Shown: positions 24,396 through 32,762, counted from the first letter of the stretch. The stretch: DNA of 64,000 nt from Mesobacterium pallidum (GCF_019966535.1 NZ_JAIMID010000018.1:62001-126000), one strand, 5' to 3'. Numbers and translations are program-made. The notes: generated by a model not told the origin, from the sequence alone.

Positions 24396-25508
24396 ATGAG
24401 ACATGTCACTCACGCACGAACCGCCTTGGCGGAACAGCCGACTATTGCCTGCCCGAACCCCTACGAACTTCTGGGGCCAGTACGGGTTCTACGAAAGGAG
24501 TTGAGCCTGACGAGCAACGACGTCACCGTACTGACGGCACTCATCAGCTTTCTCCCGCGCGACCAAAACCCCAACTCTGGTGGCACACAGCGCAAACTGA
24601 CCGTTGTGTTCCCATCCAACGCCTCCCTATCAGAGCGCGCAAACGGCATCGATGAGAGAACGCTTCGCCGCTGCCTGGCGCGCCTTGAGGCGGCAGGACT
24701 CATCGAGCGGAAGAGTTCAGCGAACGGCAAACGCTTTCCTCTCCGCTACGGGGGCATCATCAAGGATGCGTTTGGGATCGACCTGGCCCCGATGATACAG
24801 AGCCACGACGCTCTCGCAGCCAGAGCATCGAAGGTGACGGAAGAGCGCGAACGCCTTCGCTCGCTCAAGGCAGAAGCGCTAGCACTGCGCGCTTCCCTCC
24901 TTCAAGATGAGCACCTCGATGAAGCACGGCTGTCTGCACTGGGAACGATCAGAAACCTGCTTCGTCGAGCAACCCTGACTGCCGACACAGTCTTGCAAAT
25001 CATCGCTGGACTCCGCGAGCTCGGAGCCAACGCTGCACAGAGCTACGGAGAGAGCCATGGTTCAAGCGCTTCAGCGGACCAAGTGCAGTCACACGAACAA
25101 ACCCTCAGCGGTGCACGCGCACGCGAAAGGTCCGCCAGGAACGGACAAAATGACCGGCAGATAGAGTCTGTAAAAAAAGAACATATAAAGAAAGACACAC
25201 ACGTGAAGCAGACCAACGCTTACAAAAGTGTTGGGGCACCGACCATGAACCGGGACCCTGCGAAAATGGCGTGGACGGACTTTTCACATGTGGCGGGCTT
25301 CTTTCCAGACCCACCGCGAACAGGCGAAGCCCTCAACCGCGTTCTCTTCGACATCGGTCGATTGCTTAGAATACGCCAAGAAAAGCTGATGCGTGGTCTC
25401 CAGCAAGCTGGGGCTGGACGAATTCTCCTGATCTTGGACTACCTGTTGGGGAAGGGAGAAGAGATCAGGCTGCCCGAGGCGTACTTTGAAACAATCATAC
25501 GGGCATAG
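24396..25508 (+). CDS. repC: Replication initiator RepC
   Basis: A 370-residue replication initiator. The N-terminal winged helix matches RepC: RKELSLTSNDVTVLTALISFLPR, then FPSNASLSERANGIDERTLRRCLARLEAAGLIERK and the RFPLRYGG stretch. Most of the C-terminal half is more divergent and Lys/Arg-rich in the middle. It opens the origin, believed to lie inside the repC gene. ATG 24396 starts the recognisable protein; an upstream in-frame ATG at 24324 lies over the ctRNA promoter. Translation is probably controlled by the ctRNA. Confidence 0.92.
   Translation: MRHVTHARTALAEQPTIACPNPYELLGPVRVLRKELSLTSNDVTVLTALISFLPRDQNPNSGGTQRKLTVVFPSNASLSERANGIDERTLRRCLARLEAAGLIERKSSANGKRFPLRYGGIIKDAFGIDLAPMIQSHDALAARASKVTEERERLRSLKAEALALRASLLQDEHLDEARLSALGTIRNLLRRATLTADTVLQIIAGLRELGANAAQSYGESHGSSASADQVQSHEQTLSGARARERSARNGQNDRQIESVKKEHIKKDTHVKQTNAYKSVGAPTMNRDPAKMAWTDFSHVAGFFPDPPRTGEALNRVLFDIGRLLRIRQEKLMRGLQQAGAGRILLILDYLLGKGEEIRLPEAYFETIIRA
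25170..25200. other. A+T-rich segment inside repC, candidate oriV
   Basis: A tract of runs of A and ATATAAAG in an otherwise GC-rich gene. RepABC origins have been mapped within repC at such AT-rich stretches; here it is only positional inference. Confidence 0.4.
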
Positions 25509-25524
25509 AGCATCCAGCTTGTAC

Positions 25525-25544
25525 GTCTTGACCGCGGTCAAGAC
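25525..25544. promoter_or_regulatory. parS-like palindrome, copy 3
   Basis: GTCTTGACCGCGGTCAAGAC, identical to copy 2, 16 bases after the repC stop. Confidence 0.88.
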
Positions 25545-25596
25545 GGACGAGAAGAGGAAAAGGTTGGGGGTTTGAGGGGTGACGGGAAGTGAGATC

Positions 25597-25621
25597 GGGA
25601 GAGTGGCTTCCGGCGCCCGTC
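25597..25621 (+). promoter_or_regulatory. Repeated leader element (copy 1) upstream of the ParB-like gene
   Basis: A 25-base element that matches 32724-32748 at 23 positions. It contains GGGAG...CTTCC arms able to form a short hairpin and ends about 15 bases before the start codon of the next gene. Confidence 0.5.
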
Positions 25622-25635
25622 GTGGAGAAGATCTG

Positions 25636-27807
25636 ATGGCGAAAGCAGCCCAGAACGTCGTCCTGTCCCCATCGCGGGACATCCCCTTCAACAAGCTCTT
25701 GCTGAGCCAGTCCAACGTGCGGCGCATCAAGGCGGGCGTCTCGGTCGAAGAACTGGCCGAGGATATCGCCCGCCGCGGGCTCCTGCAAAGCTTGAACGTC
25801 CGGCCAGTGCTTGATGCCGATGGTGTCGAGAACGGGATGTTCGAGATCCCGGCCGGCGGCCGCAGATTCCAAGCGCTGTCGCTGCTGGTGAAGCAGAAGC
25901 GGCTAGCCAAGACCGCGCCGATCCCCTGCATCGTGCGGGACGTTGCGTCGGAGATCCTCGCCGAGGATGACTCGCTGGCGGAGAACATGCAGCGTGTCGC
26001 CCTGCATCCGCTGGATCAGTTCCGCGCCTTCGTGGCTCTGCGGGAGAAGGGGCAGGATGAGGAAGCGATTGCGGCGGCCTTCTTCGTCACCCCGCAGATC
26101 GTCAAGCAGCGCCTGAAGTTGGCCTCCGTGGCCCCTGCCCTGCTCGAGGTCTATGCCGAGGATGGCATGACGCTGGAACAGCTGATGGCCTTCACGGTGA
26201 ACCCGGATCACGCGCGTCAGGTGCAGGTCTGGGAGGCTGTGAAGAACTCCTGGAATAAGGAGCCTCACGCGATCCGGCGTATGCTGACCGAGACCTCGGT
26301 CCGGGCGTCTGATCGTCGCGCGGTCTTCGTCGGCGTCGATGCATATGAGGCGACGGGCGGTGTCGTCCTGCGTGATCTCTTCCAGGGCGACGACGGTGGC
26401 TGGCTGGAGGACCCTGCCCTGCTTGATCGGCTGGTCGCCGAGAAGCTTCAGGCGGAAGCCGGAGCGCTGGTTTCCGAAGGCTGGAAGTGGATCGAGGTGG
26501 CGACCGACCTTCCCTATGGCTACAGCCACGGTCTGCGGCGTCTGGCCGGTGATCCCGCGCCGATGACCGACGAGGAAAGTGCGGCCCATGCGGCGCTCCT
26601 CGCCGAGTACCGCGCGCTGGAGGAGGAGTACTCCGGCCAGGACGAATATCCCGAGGAGATCGATGCCCGGCTCGGTCAGCTGGAAATGGCGATGGAAGCG
26701 CTCGAGCAGCGGCCGCTGATCTATGATCCGGCCGAGGTCGGGCGCGCAGGCGTCTTCGTCACGCTGGATCGGGACGGCAGTCTCGCGGTCTATCGCGGCT
26801 ATGTCCGGCCCGAGGACGAGCCGCGCGAGGAGACCGCGGTCCAGGATGGTGATGGCGCGGATGCTATGGGGCAGGGGGGTGATGTCGGTGTTTCCAGCTG
26901 GAAACCATCGGCGACCTCCGCCGGAGGCACCGTGATCACTTCGGGCGGTCAGCCGATCGGCGCGGATGCGTCCGAGGAAGAAGACGACGGTGTTCTGAAG
27001 CCGCTGCCTGAGCGGCTGGTCATGGAACTGACTGCCCACCGGACCCTCGCACTGCGCGAAGCCATCGGTCGTTCGCCGGACGTCGCGCTGACGCTCCTGC
27101 TCCTGAAGCTGGTGACGGACACCTTCCGCACCTCCTCCGGCTCGGGCAGCTGTCTCGAAGCCTCGGTGCGCCATGTCTACATGTCCGCGCAGGCGCCCGA
27201 TCTGAGGGACAGCGTCGTGGCGAAGCTGGTCGATGAGCGTCACGCCGCCTGGGAGGCTGATCTGCCCCTCGGGGACGATGCCGCGCTCTGGGACTATCTG
27301 ACTGTGCTCGACCAGGGTAGCCGTCTGGCACTCCTGGCGCATTGCCTCAGCTTCGGGATCAACGCACTCCATGAGAAGGTGAACCCCTATGGTGCGGGCA
27401 TCTCCGCCAGCGGCCTGACCCGCCGCATGGCGCATGCCGATCTGGTGGCCCGCGCGGTGGATCTCGACATGGTCGAGGCGGGCTGGGAGCCGACGGTCGA
27501 TGGCTACCTCAACCGTGTGCCCAAGGCCCGGATCCTCGAGGCCGTGCGCGAGGCGAAGGGGGAGGGTACCACGCAGCTCCTCGACCATCTGAAGAAGGGC
27601 GAGATGGCCACGGAAGCCGAGCGGCTCCTCAAGGGCAGCGGGTGGTTGCCCGAGGTCCTCCGCCGGACCGATCTGGCGGCGCAGGACGGCGAGGATCTCG
27701 CGGAAGGGCAGGGGGAAGATGTGGGCGAGCCCGAAGACATCGATCTCCCGGCTTTCCTGACTGCTGATCTGCCGGACGGCGACGCGTCGATGATGGCAGC
27801 CGAGTGA
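25636..27807 (+). CDS. Large ParB/Srx-fold plasmid protein
   Basis: A 723-residue protein. Residues 10-130 are a ParB-type nuclease/partition domain (DIPFNKLLLSQSNVRRI, VEELAEDIARRGLLQSLNV, PAGGRRFQALSLLV, and the ENMQR motif). The DNA-binding HTH-like region follows (AFFVTPQIVKQRLKLASV). The rest is acidic and of unknown fold. Proteins of this size and order are found on many alphaproteobacterial plasmids and integrative elements but are distinct from RepB. Its role is unknown; silencing or DNA-management is possible. ATG 25636 follows GGAGAAG. It ends at a GAAA-tetraloop hairpin. Confidence 0.88.
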   Translation: MAKAAQNVVLSPSRDIPFNKLLLSQSNVRRIKAGVSVEELAEDIARRGLLQSLNVRPVLDADGVENGMFEIPAGGRRFQALSLLVKQKRLAKTAPIPCIVRDVASEILAEDDSLAENMQRVALHPLDQFRAFVALREKGQDEEAIAAAFFVTPQIVKQRLKLASVAPALLEVYAEDGMTLEQLMAFTVNPDHARQVQVWEAVKNSWNKEPHAIRRMLTETSVRASDRRAVFVGVDAYEATGGVVLRDLFQGDDGGWLEDPALLDRLVAEKLQAEAGALVSEGWKWIEVATDLPYGYSHGLRRLAGDPAPMTDEESAAHAALLAEYRALEEEYSGQDEYPEEIDARLGQLEMAMEALEQRPLIYDPAEVGRAGVFVTLDRDGSLAVYRGYVRPEDEPREETAVQDGDGADAMGQGGDVGVSSWKPSATSAGGTVITSGGQPIGADASEEEDDGVLKPLPERLVMELTAHRTLALREAIGRSPDVALTLLLLKLVTDTFRTSSGSGSCLEASVRHVYMSAQAPDLRDSVVAKLVDERHAAWEADLPLGDDAALWDYLTVLDQGSRLALLAHCLSFGINALHEKVNPYGAGISASGLTRRMAHADLVARAVDLDMVEAGWEPTVDGYLNRVPKARILEAVREAKGEGTTQLLDHLKKGEMATEAERLLKGSGWLPEVLRRTDLAAQDGEDLAEGQGEDVGEPEDIDLPAFLTADLPDGDASMMAAE

Positions 27808-27819
27808 AATAAGCCATCC

Positions 27820-27841
27820 GAGGGCGGGGAAACCCGCCCTC
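27820..27841 (+). terminator. GAAA-tetraloop hairpin after the ParB-like gene
   Basis: GAGGGCGGG-GAAA-CCCGCCCTC, a 9-bp perfect stem. No U tract. The inner 16 bases are identical to the hairpin after ssb (31362-31383). Confidence 0.6.
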
Positions 27842-27907
27842 ATTCCAGAAAAAATATAGCAATATCAATATGATGAATGCGGCTACTCGCATTCGGGATG
27901 AGGAATC

Positions 27908-28381
27908 ATGTCTGCAACGAACATCATCGACTCAGCGCCTCTCGGGGCACTGATCCGCTACACCGACGGCAGTCCCAGGCCGCCGGCGCGTTTCACCAAG
28001 AAGCTCGCGGCCTGGGAGCGCTCGAACGGCGTCGGCCGTCTCGTGAAGAAAGAGCCACCGCGGGTCTATCCGACGTGGACGGCTCCAGCCTCCTTCACGC
28101 TGCATGAAGGGAACTTCTCCTCGGACGGGGTGATCCTCGTCACCATCATGCGCAGCCATTCGGCGGACAGCCGGTTGGTCTTCGAGGTGGCGGAGGAACC
28201 GAAGGCCGGGCAGGTCTGCGTGCTGCTGGACTTCGGCGGCAACACCGAACTGCTGCATCTGGCGGAGTCCGTTACCGCGGCAGAGCTCTGGATTGCGCGG
28301 GAGGGCTATCGCAACGCTCGTCTCGAAATCGTCGGTGCCGAAGACGGCGATAGGGCAGGGGGCACGGACCTGGCCGCCTGA
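27908..28381 (+). CDS. Hypothetical protein, plasmid-associated
   Basis: A 157-residue soluble protein beginning MSATNIIDSAPLGALIRYTDGSPRPP and then a beta-rich region (FTLHEGNFSSDGVILVTIMR; VFEVAEEPKAGQVCVLLDF). No catalytic motif is visible. ATG 27908 is preceded by GAGGAA. I do not recognise the family; the reading frame has strong coding character and is conserved-looking. It lies between the large ParB-like gene and a 54-residue small gene. Confidence 0.75.
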   Translation: MSATNIIDSAPLGALIRYTDGSPRPPARFTKKLAAWERSNGVGRLVKKEPPRVYPTWTAPASFTLHEGNFSSDGVILVTIMRSHSADSRLVFEVAEEPKAGQVCVLLDFGGNTELLHLAESVTAAELWIAREGYRNARLEIVGAEDGDRAGGTDLAA

Positions 28382-28770
28382 GTCCTGACAGTGCGTGAGG
28401 GGCTTGCCGAGGGGCGAGCCTCTCACCGACCACGAACCTCGTCCCGCGATGCCACGGGGCGCCACAGGATCCATCCCCAAAGACGAAGGTCTTCAACCAA
28501 GAGCCTGCCCGGGAGGCTGGCAGCGTTACGAGCATCAACAGGACAACCGGCTCCAGTCGCCAGAGCACCATCCCCCGCTCGCCATTCCCTTCCTTGCCCC
28601 GAATCCTGTCTTCGAGATCAACCCGCAAGGGGTCGGACTACGGGCGAGCCCGTGCCGCCGGGTGGATTCGGACGAGCCGAACGCACCCGGTGATGTCAGC
28701 CAGTCTTCGGGCCTGCGGGGTCCTGTCGTGCGGGGGATGGTCCCCCGCCTCCAAGACAGGAGCCAAACAG
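28382..28770. other. 389-base leader region, ends in nested hairpin
   Basis: No protein gene seen. Its last 50 bases form a nested hairpin directly upstream of the 54-residue gene (see the next entry); the rest shows no clear structure. Confidence 0.5.
28721..28761 (+). promoter_or_regulatory. Nested leader hairpin overlapping the ribosome-binding site (copy 1)
   Basis: Outer arms TCCTGTC (28721-28727) and GACAGGA (28755-28761) enclose an inner stem GCGGGGGA/TCCCCCGC (28730-28748). The right outer arm includes part of the Shine-Dalgarno of the next gene, so folding should limit its translation. The ssb leader (30888-30920) has the same design. Confidence 0.55.
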
Positions 28771-28935
28771 ATGTCCCGCAAAGATGCTCACGCCTTCGCA
28801 GCCTCCCTCGCCGCCACGCTCATGGTCTCGATCGTCGTCTTCCAGGCAGGGGATGGAACCTTCGGCGCCGTCCCCGCCGATGAAATCGACGGAGACGAGG
28901 TTCAAGTGGTCGCTGAGGTCGACCCGTGGGCATGA
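28771..28935 (+). CDS. Small single-helix protein, 54 residues
   Basis: A 54-residue protein with a hydrophobic segment (about 8-26, AFAASLAATLMVSIVVFQA) and an acidic tail rich in Asp, Glu and Val. ATG 28771 is behind AGGAG. The N-terminal helix could be a signal or anchor. No family recognised. Its stop codon lies in the loop of a strong terminator. Confidence 0.65.
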   Translation: MSRKDAHAFAASLAATLMVSIVVFQAGDGTFGAVPADEIDGDEVQVVAEVDPWA

Positions 28936-28952
28936 TGCCCACGGTCTTTTTT
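28924..28952 (+). terminator. Rho-independent terminator
   Basis: CCGTGGGCA (28924-28932), loop TGA, TGCCCACGG (28935-28943 region), then TC and six T (28947-28952). The loop contains the stop codon of the 54-residue gene. Confidence 0.85.
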
Positions 28953-29122
28953 CGAAGGCTCGGCATCGGGGCAGGGTCCCCGATCTGGGCCTTTCCCCGG
29001 TCAACCGTTCCGGTCGACAGGTCGGAAGCGCCGCCAAGTGGTCGGCGGCACGTCCATGGAAGTCGCTTGATCATCGAAGGCGTTCGTCGGAAGCTGAACA
29101 AGACGGCGCAGGGTTCGGTGGA

Positions 29123-30172
29123 ATGCTCTATAAATCTTTGATTTCATTATACGGTTCGTCGCTCGCGGGTAAGTCGGCTCCCAAAGACGACTTGATCTGG
29201 CACTTCACACCGTCCGACGACCTGCGGCAGTTCCGAGTTTACGCGCTCGATGCGCTGCAGCGGGCCAAGGTGTTCCTGCTCGATCACCAAGCAGCTGCCT
29301 ACACTGACACGCTTCACGATGCCGTCTCCAAGCAGGCAGAGGAAGCTGGGGTGCCCGCCATGGCGATCCTCGGTGAGGTGAAGCTTCCCGGTCCCGTCGT
29401 TTGGGTAGAGTTCGACGATCGCGAGCTGGGCGTTGCACGATTTGAGCGCGCTTCACCTGTGACCCGGCACGAAGAAAAGCCTTTGGGGACGGGCCTGCGC
29501 GGCTACCTTCTGGACGACCGCAACGAGGGCCATCTGCGCATTACGATGTTCCACCGCCGCGAGAACTCGCGTGTTGTCGATCCGATCTGTGCGCTGCTCG
29601 TCAAGCGGACACCGACAGGACGGCTGAACTATGACGACGTCGATGTCGAGCTGAGCCGATCCGTGGTCGATTTCCGCGTGCGGAGCGGCGATACGATGGA
29701 AATGATCCAAGGCCGCCGCACGGTGCACCAGGTTGAAACCGGGTATGACCTGTTCATTCCCTACGCTCTGTTTGCAATGCTGGTCTCGCCGGATCTTGGC
29801 GGGATCATCCCAACGGAAACTGAAACCTTCACTGTCAAGGACACCAAGACTGCCCGAAAGTTCGGCAAGTCGTGGATCCTTGGCGCCCAGAAATCACACC
29901 TGACGATCCGGATCGGCCCGCAGGCCGCCGCGCACATGGCGGAAAGAACCGCTCGCCTCGAATTCGAGAGGCAAACACTCGAGGCGCGGAACGGCCCCGT
30001 TCGTCATTGGGTGTCCGAGCATGAGCGGCACTACCGAAGCGGCAAAGTCGTTCTGGTCAAAGGGCATCACCGGGGCCAAGCACCTGACCCCAATCTGCCG
30101 ACACGGGTGATGGGGCCGAAACGCGAGGAGTTCGAGTTTGACCTCCCCAAGGTCGTCCGATCAAAATCCTAA
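29123..30172 (+). CDS. Hypothetical protein of 349 residues
   Basis: A soluble protein with a beta-rich N-terminal half (LIWHFTPSDDLRQFRVYALDALQRAKVFLLDHQ; VVWVEFDDRELGVARFE) and a charged C terminus with many His and Arg (VRHWVSEHERHYRSGKVVLVKGHHRG). No signal or transmembrane segment. ATG 29123 has a GGTGGA upstream. I do not recognise the family. GC content and codon use match the backbone, so it is probably a resident plasmid gene. Confidence 0.75.
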   Translation: MLYKSLISLYGSSLAGKSAPKDDLIWHFTPSDDLRQFRVYALDALQRAKVFLLDHQAAAYTDTLHDAVSKQAEEAGVPAMAILGEVKLPGPVVWVEFDDRELGVARFERASPVTRHEEKPLGTGLRGYLLDDRNEGHLRITMFHRRENSRVVDPICALLVKRTPTGRLNYDDVDVELSRSVVDFRVRSGDTMEMIQGRRTVHQVETGYDLFIPYALFAMLVSPDLGGIIPTETETFTVKDTKTARKFGKSWILGAQKSHLTIRIGPQAAAHMAERTARLEFERQTLEARNGPVRHWVSEHERHYRSGKVVLVKGHHRGQAPDPNLPTRVMGPKREEFEFDLPKVVRSKS

Positions 30173-30192
30173 TGATCGAGCAGCAGACAGCT

Positions 30193-30510
30193 TCATGCGG
30201 CTAGATCGTCTTTCGACTTCCCAGCAGCCAGCGCGTCCACGAACCACTGCGGTTTGCGTCCCCGGCCGGACCAGGTGAGTGCCGGGTTCTCAGGGTGCCG
30301 GTATTTCGCCGCGGCAGGTGCACGGGAGGATTTCGTCTCGGTGCCGACAAGTTCGGCTAGAGAGTAGCCCAGATCCCGGGCGAGAGCTTCCACCTTGGCG
30401 CGGGCTTCCGCCTTCTGCCGATCCTCGAATGTGGAGATCGCCTTGGCGACGCCCTTCTGCATTTTCTTCAGCTCGCTGAGCGACAGTGCCTCGAGATCGT
30501 AATCAGCCAT
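30193..30510 (-). CDS. H-NS-family nucleoid protein (HvrA-like)
   Basis: A 105-residue protein. Residues 1-50 form a charged coiled-coil oligomerisation region (LEALSLSELKKMQKGVAKAISTFEDR). The C-terminal DNA-binding module has the conserved H-NS loop, NPALTWSGRGRKPQWFVDALAAG. Such proteins bind AT-rich DNA and silence foreign genes; plasmid-borne copies lower the cost of plasmid carriage. ATG 30510 is chosen because it starts the coiled coil; the upstream open frame has no family features. Convergent with the 349-residue gene. Confidence 0.9.
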   Translation of the reverse strand: MADYDLEALSLSELKKMQKGVAKAISTFEDRQKAEARAKVEALARDLGYSLAELVGTETKSSRAPAAAKYRHPENPALTWSGRGRKPQWFVDALAAGKSKDDLAA

Positions 30511-30887
30511 TGGTGCGGTCCGTGTCCTGAATGTCCCGGTATCGATAGCCCGTAGCGGCAACGCACCGCAACTCCCGGAAGGCAAGGGCAGGGGTGGCAA
30601 AGGCTGGTGATCGCCGCCGTCGTCCCCAGTGAGTTGCTTAACTGGGGGTCAGGCTTCTCCGATGGGCAAGGTGACAGGGTCTGGCCTGGGCTCCCCGCGC
30701 ATCTCTGTCTCCTGGGCCATCCCTTCGACTGACAATCCCCTAATCCCGTTCGGGCTCCTGCGCGCAACCCCGCGTCAGTCCGGGCCGTGTTGCCCCTTCG
30801 GGGCTGCCCGCTCCACCCCGGTCCTCTGGGGGTTTCCGGCGTCCGTTCCGGCCACCGTGCACGCGTCACCCGACGGGATTCTTCCTG
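30511..30887. other. Intergenic region between the H-NS-like gene and ssb
   Basis: A gene-free stretch of about 380 bases. It contains an inverted repeat CCCCAGT (30624-30630)/ACTGGGG (30641-30647), and its right end leads into the ssb leader structure. No protein frame is convincing. Confidence 0.45.
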
Positions 30888-30920
30888 GTCTTGTCGAAGG
30901 GACGGTCCCGAAGACAGGAC
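30888..30920 (+). promoter_or_regulatory. Nested leader hairpin upstream of ssb (copy 2)
   Basis: Outer arms GTCTTGTC (30888-30895)/GACAGGAC (30913-30920) pair with one G-U; the inner stem GGGAC/GTCCC is at 30899-30909. Outer arm sequence and nested design match 28721-28761. Confidence 0.55.
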
Positions 30921-30935
30921 ACACAGGAGCTTACC

Positions 30936-31340
30936 ATGCAGAACATCGTCATCCTCGCCGGCAACATCGGTCAGACCCCCGAAGTCCGCACCACCCAGGG
31001 CGGCACCAAGATCACCAACTTCAGCCTCGCCACCTCCCGCCCCCGCCTCTCGGAAGGTCGCGTCCTGCGCGACGACAACGGCTACCGGGTCATGGACACC
31101 GAATGGCACCGCATCACCTGCTTCAACGGTCTCGGCAAGACGGTCGCGGAGCATTGCGAAAAGGGCATGAAGGTCCTCGTCCACGGCCGAATCCACTACA
31201 CCAAATGGATCGACAGCATGGGGAACGACCGCTACGGCTGCGAGATCATCGCCGAGAAGGTCGACTTCCTGAGCCGCCCGAAGTCGGCCGAGAATGAAAA
31301 CCCCGAGCTGGTCGACCGCGACGACGAGATCCCGTTCTGA
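30936..31340 (+). CDS. ssb: Single-stranded DNA-binding protein SSB
   Basis: A 134-residue OB-fold protein. It has the SSB start (MQNIVILAGNIGQTPEVR), the FSLATS strand, the TEWHRITCFNGLGKTVAEHCEKG core and the C-terminal acidic tip DRDDEIPF that recruits repair and replication proteins. Residues 45-55 include a short extra loop (LSEGRVLRDDNGY). It protects ssDNA during replication and conjugation. ATG 30936 lies behind AGGAG. It is monocistronic, between a structured leader and a tetraloop hairpin. Confidence 0.95.
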   Translation: MQNIVILAGNIGQTPEVRTTQGGTKITNFSLATSRPRLSEGRVLRDDNGYRVMDTEWHRITCFNGLGKTVAEHCEKGMKVLVHGRIHYTKWIDSMGNDRYGCEIIAEKVDFLSRPKSAENENPELVDRDDEIPF

Positions 31341-31361
31341 GAACGGGGTCTCCCCCTCGGG

Positions 31362-31383
31362 CCCGGCGGGGAAACCCGCCGGG
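31362..31383 (+). terminator. GAAA-tetraloop hairpin after ssb
   Basis: CCCGGCGGG-GAAA-CCCGCCGGG, a perfect 9-bp stem followed by TTCGC. Shares its inner 16 bases with the hairpin at 27820-27841. Confidence 0.6.
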
Positions 31384-31451
31384 TTCGCTGCGCTGCTGCA
31401 ATGTAGCTTCGAGCCGACTTTGGCCGATGATGCAATTTATTTGAACGGCAG

Positions 31452-32525
31452 CTATCTGCCGAGCAGTGCACGCATTAACGGGTTCGTCATGGCAATGTCG
31501 GGCATGCTTTCCGGTCGGTATGGAATACTGAAATTAATCAAGTCGTCGGACTCGCGCGAAGCTTCGACACCAATACTCTCAGCCATGTCCTCTAAGACAT
31601 CGCCAATTGCCTCGAAGGCATCCAGATTCTTCCATTTCCCAAATTCGCTCCAAAGCGCCTCGTGCACTTCAATTAAGCGTTCGTAGAACGTAGCAAACCA
31701 GCCAAACTCAGACTCATCGGTGAGAGCAGGCGGATGCGTTTCTGGGGTTTCCTGCGCCGCTGCGGCACCCACAAAGTAGGATGAATACTTTAGCAGATCG
31801 CCGAGCTTGCCATACACTTCCCCTACAATCTGCCCAACATCCCCGTGGGTCCGATATGCCTTGATCAGCTCATAGCATTGGCCCCTGGTATCGCCCAACA
31901 CCTTGACCAAGGTTTCGAGGTAACCCTCTGCGGGGTCATATCCGATAGAGCCGGCGATGCGGCATACTGCATACTCATCCCACGTTGCCAGAATTACCTG
32001 CCAGCGCATGTTGTCTAGGATATTGCTATGTGTTTTCTGAAGAAGAAACCCGGGGAAAGACCTGTCAAATGCTGCTGTCACCTCCACATGCGCGCATTCG
32101 TGCGCAACTAGATGAAGCGATTGCCAGAAGTATTCGGTTTCCTCCCCGGGTTCTTCTAGGATGCTGAGCGCGTAGTTCGCGTTAAGTACTAGATGCGTTT
32201 TGATCACACCGTCGCGAATTACCGTGGGTGCCATTGCAACACCGATGGCGACACCTTTGGTGGCGGTGAGCGTGTAGGTTGTCTCATATCCACGATCAAG
32301 ATCAGCTAGTGCCTCGTCGTAGTCGAAGGCGACGGTGACGCCATCCAGGTTGGCTAGGTCAATGGATTGACTGATGACGCTGAGAACGGAATGCAACTTG
32401 TACATCGCCTCCTTAGCGTAGTCCTCATCTGCAAACATTCTGGCGGAAAACTGAAGATCGCTCGGAATCGTAACGCCTTGTGGCAGTTCGTCGGTCTTGC
32501 CCTCTTCATCCTGCATCTTGCTCAC
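31452..32525 (-). CDS. Hypothetical protein with HExxH zinc-peptidase-like motif
   Basis: A 357-residue soluble protein. It contains HECAH (His142, Glu143, His146) in a helix LHLVAHECAHVEVT, and a conserved-looking acidic WDEYAV (Glu184) 38 residues later, the layout expected of a gluzincin-type metallopeptidase. The remaining sequence, rich in Tyr and acidic residues, is unrecognised; no signal or membrane segment is visible. Base composition is visibly more A+T-rich than the flanking genes, and it is on the opposite strand, so it was probably acquired later. Substrate is unknown. Confidence 0.7.
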   Translation of the reverse strand: MSKMQDEEGKTDELPQGVTIPSDLQFSARMFADEDYAKEAMYKLHSVLSVISQSIDLANLDGVTVAFDYDEALADLDRGYETTYTLTATKGVAIGVAMAPTVIRDGVIKTHLVLNANYALSILEEPGEETEYFWQSLHLVAHECAHVEVTAAFDRSFPGFLLQKTHSNILDNMRWQVILATWDEYAVCRIAGSIGYDPAEGYLETLVKVLGDTRGQCYELIKAYRTHGDVGQIVGEVYGKLGDLLKYSSYFVGAAAAQETPETHPPALTDESEFGWFATFYERLIEVHEALWSEFGKWKNLDAFEAIGDVLEDMAESIGVEASRESDDLINFSIPYRPESMPDIAMTNPLMRALLGR

Positions 32526-32723
32526 CCTTCACCCGCTAAGTCTGAGATTCCCCGCGCACATCTAGATATGGACACATACTGCGCTGGCACAACCGAATCT
32601 GGGTAAGAAATTCGGAGATGGCGCAGGCGCAGCGTGCGCCCGCTTCGTCCCGCATTGCTGCCGCTCGTGCCTCTTTTGAAGAGTGAAAGAATGGCTGGCT
32701 GCTTTCGCGACAGGTTGAAGGTT

Positions 32724-32748
32724 GGGAGAGTGGCTCCCGGCGCCTGTC
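32724..32748 (+). promoter_or_regulatory. Repeated leader element (copy 2) upstream of the DUF932 gene
   Basis: Matches 25597-25621 at 23 of 25 bases. The GGGAG/CTCCC arms form a short stem-loop ahead of the GGAGG ribosome-binding site (32751-32755). Confidence 0.5.
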
Positions 32749-32762
32749 ACGGAGGAATGCCG

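Noticed and set aside
25903..27843. Long 646-codon open frame on the minus strand antisense to the ParB-like gene
   Set aside because: GC-rich shadow frame of the ParB-like gene, no family features, rich in Arg/His/Gln as expected for an antisense artefact.
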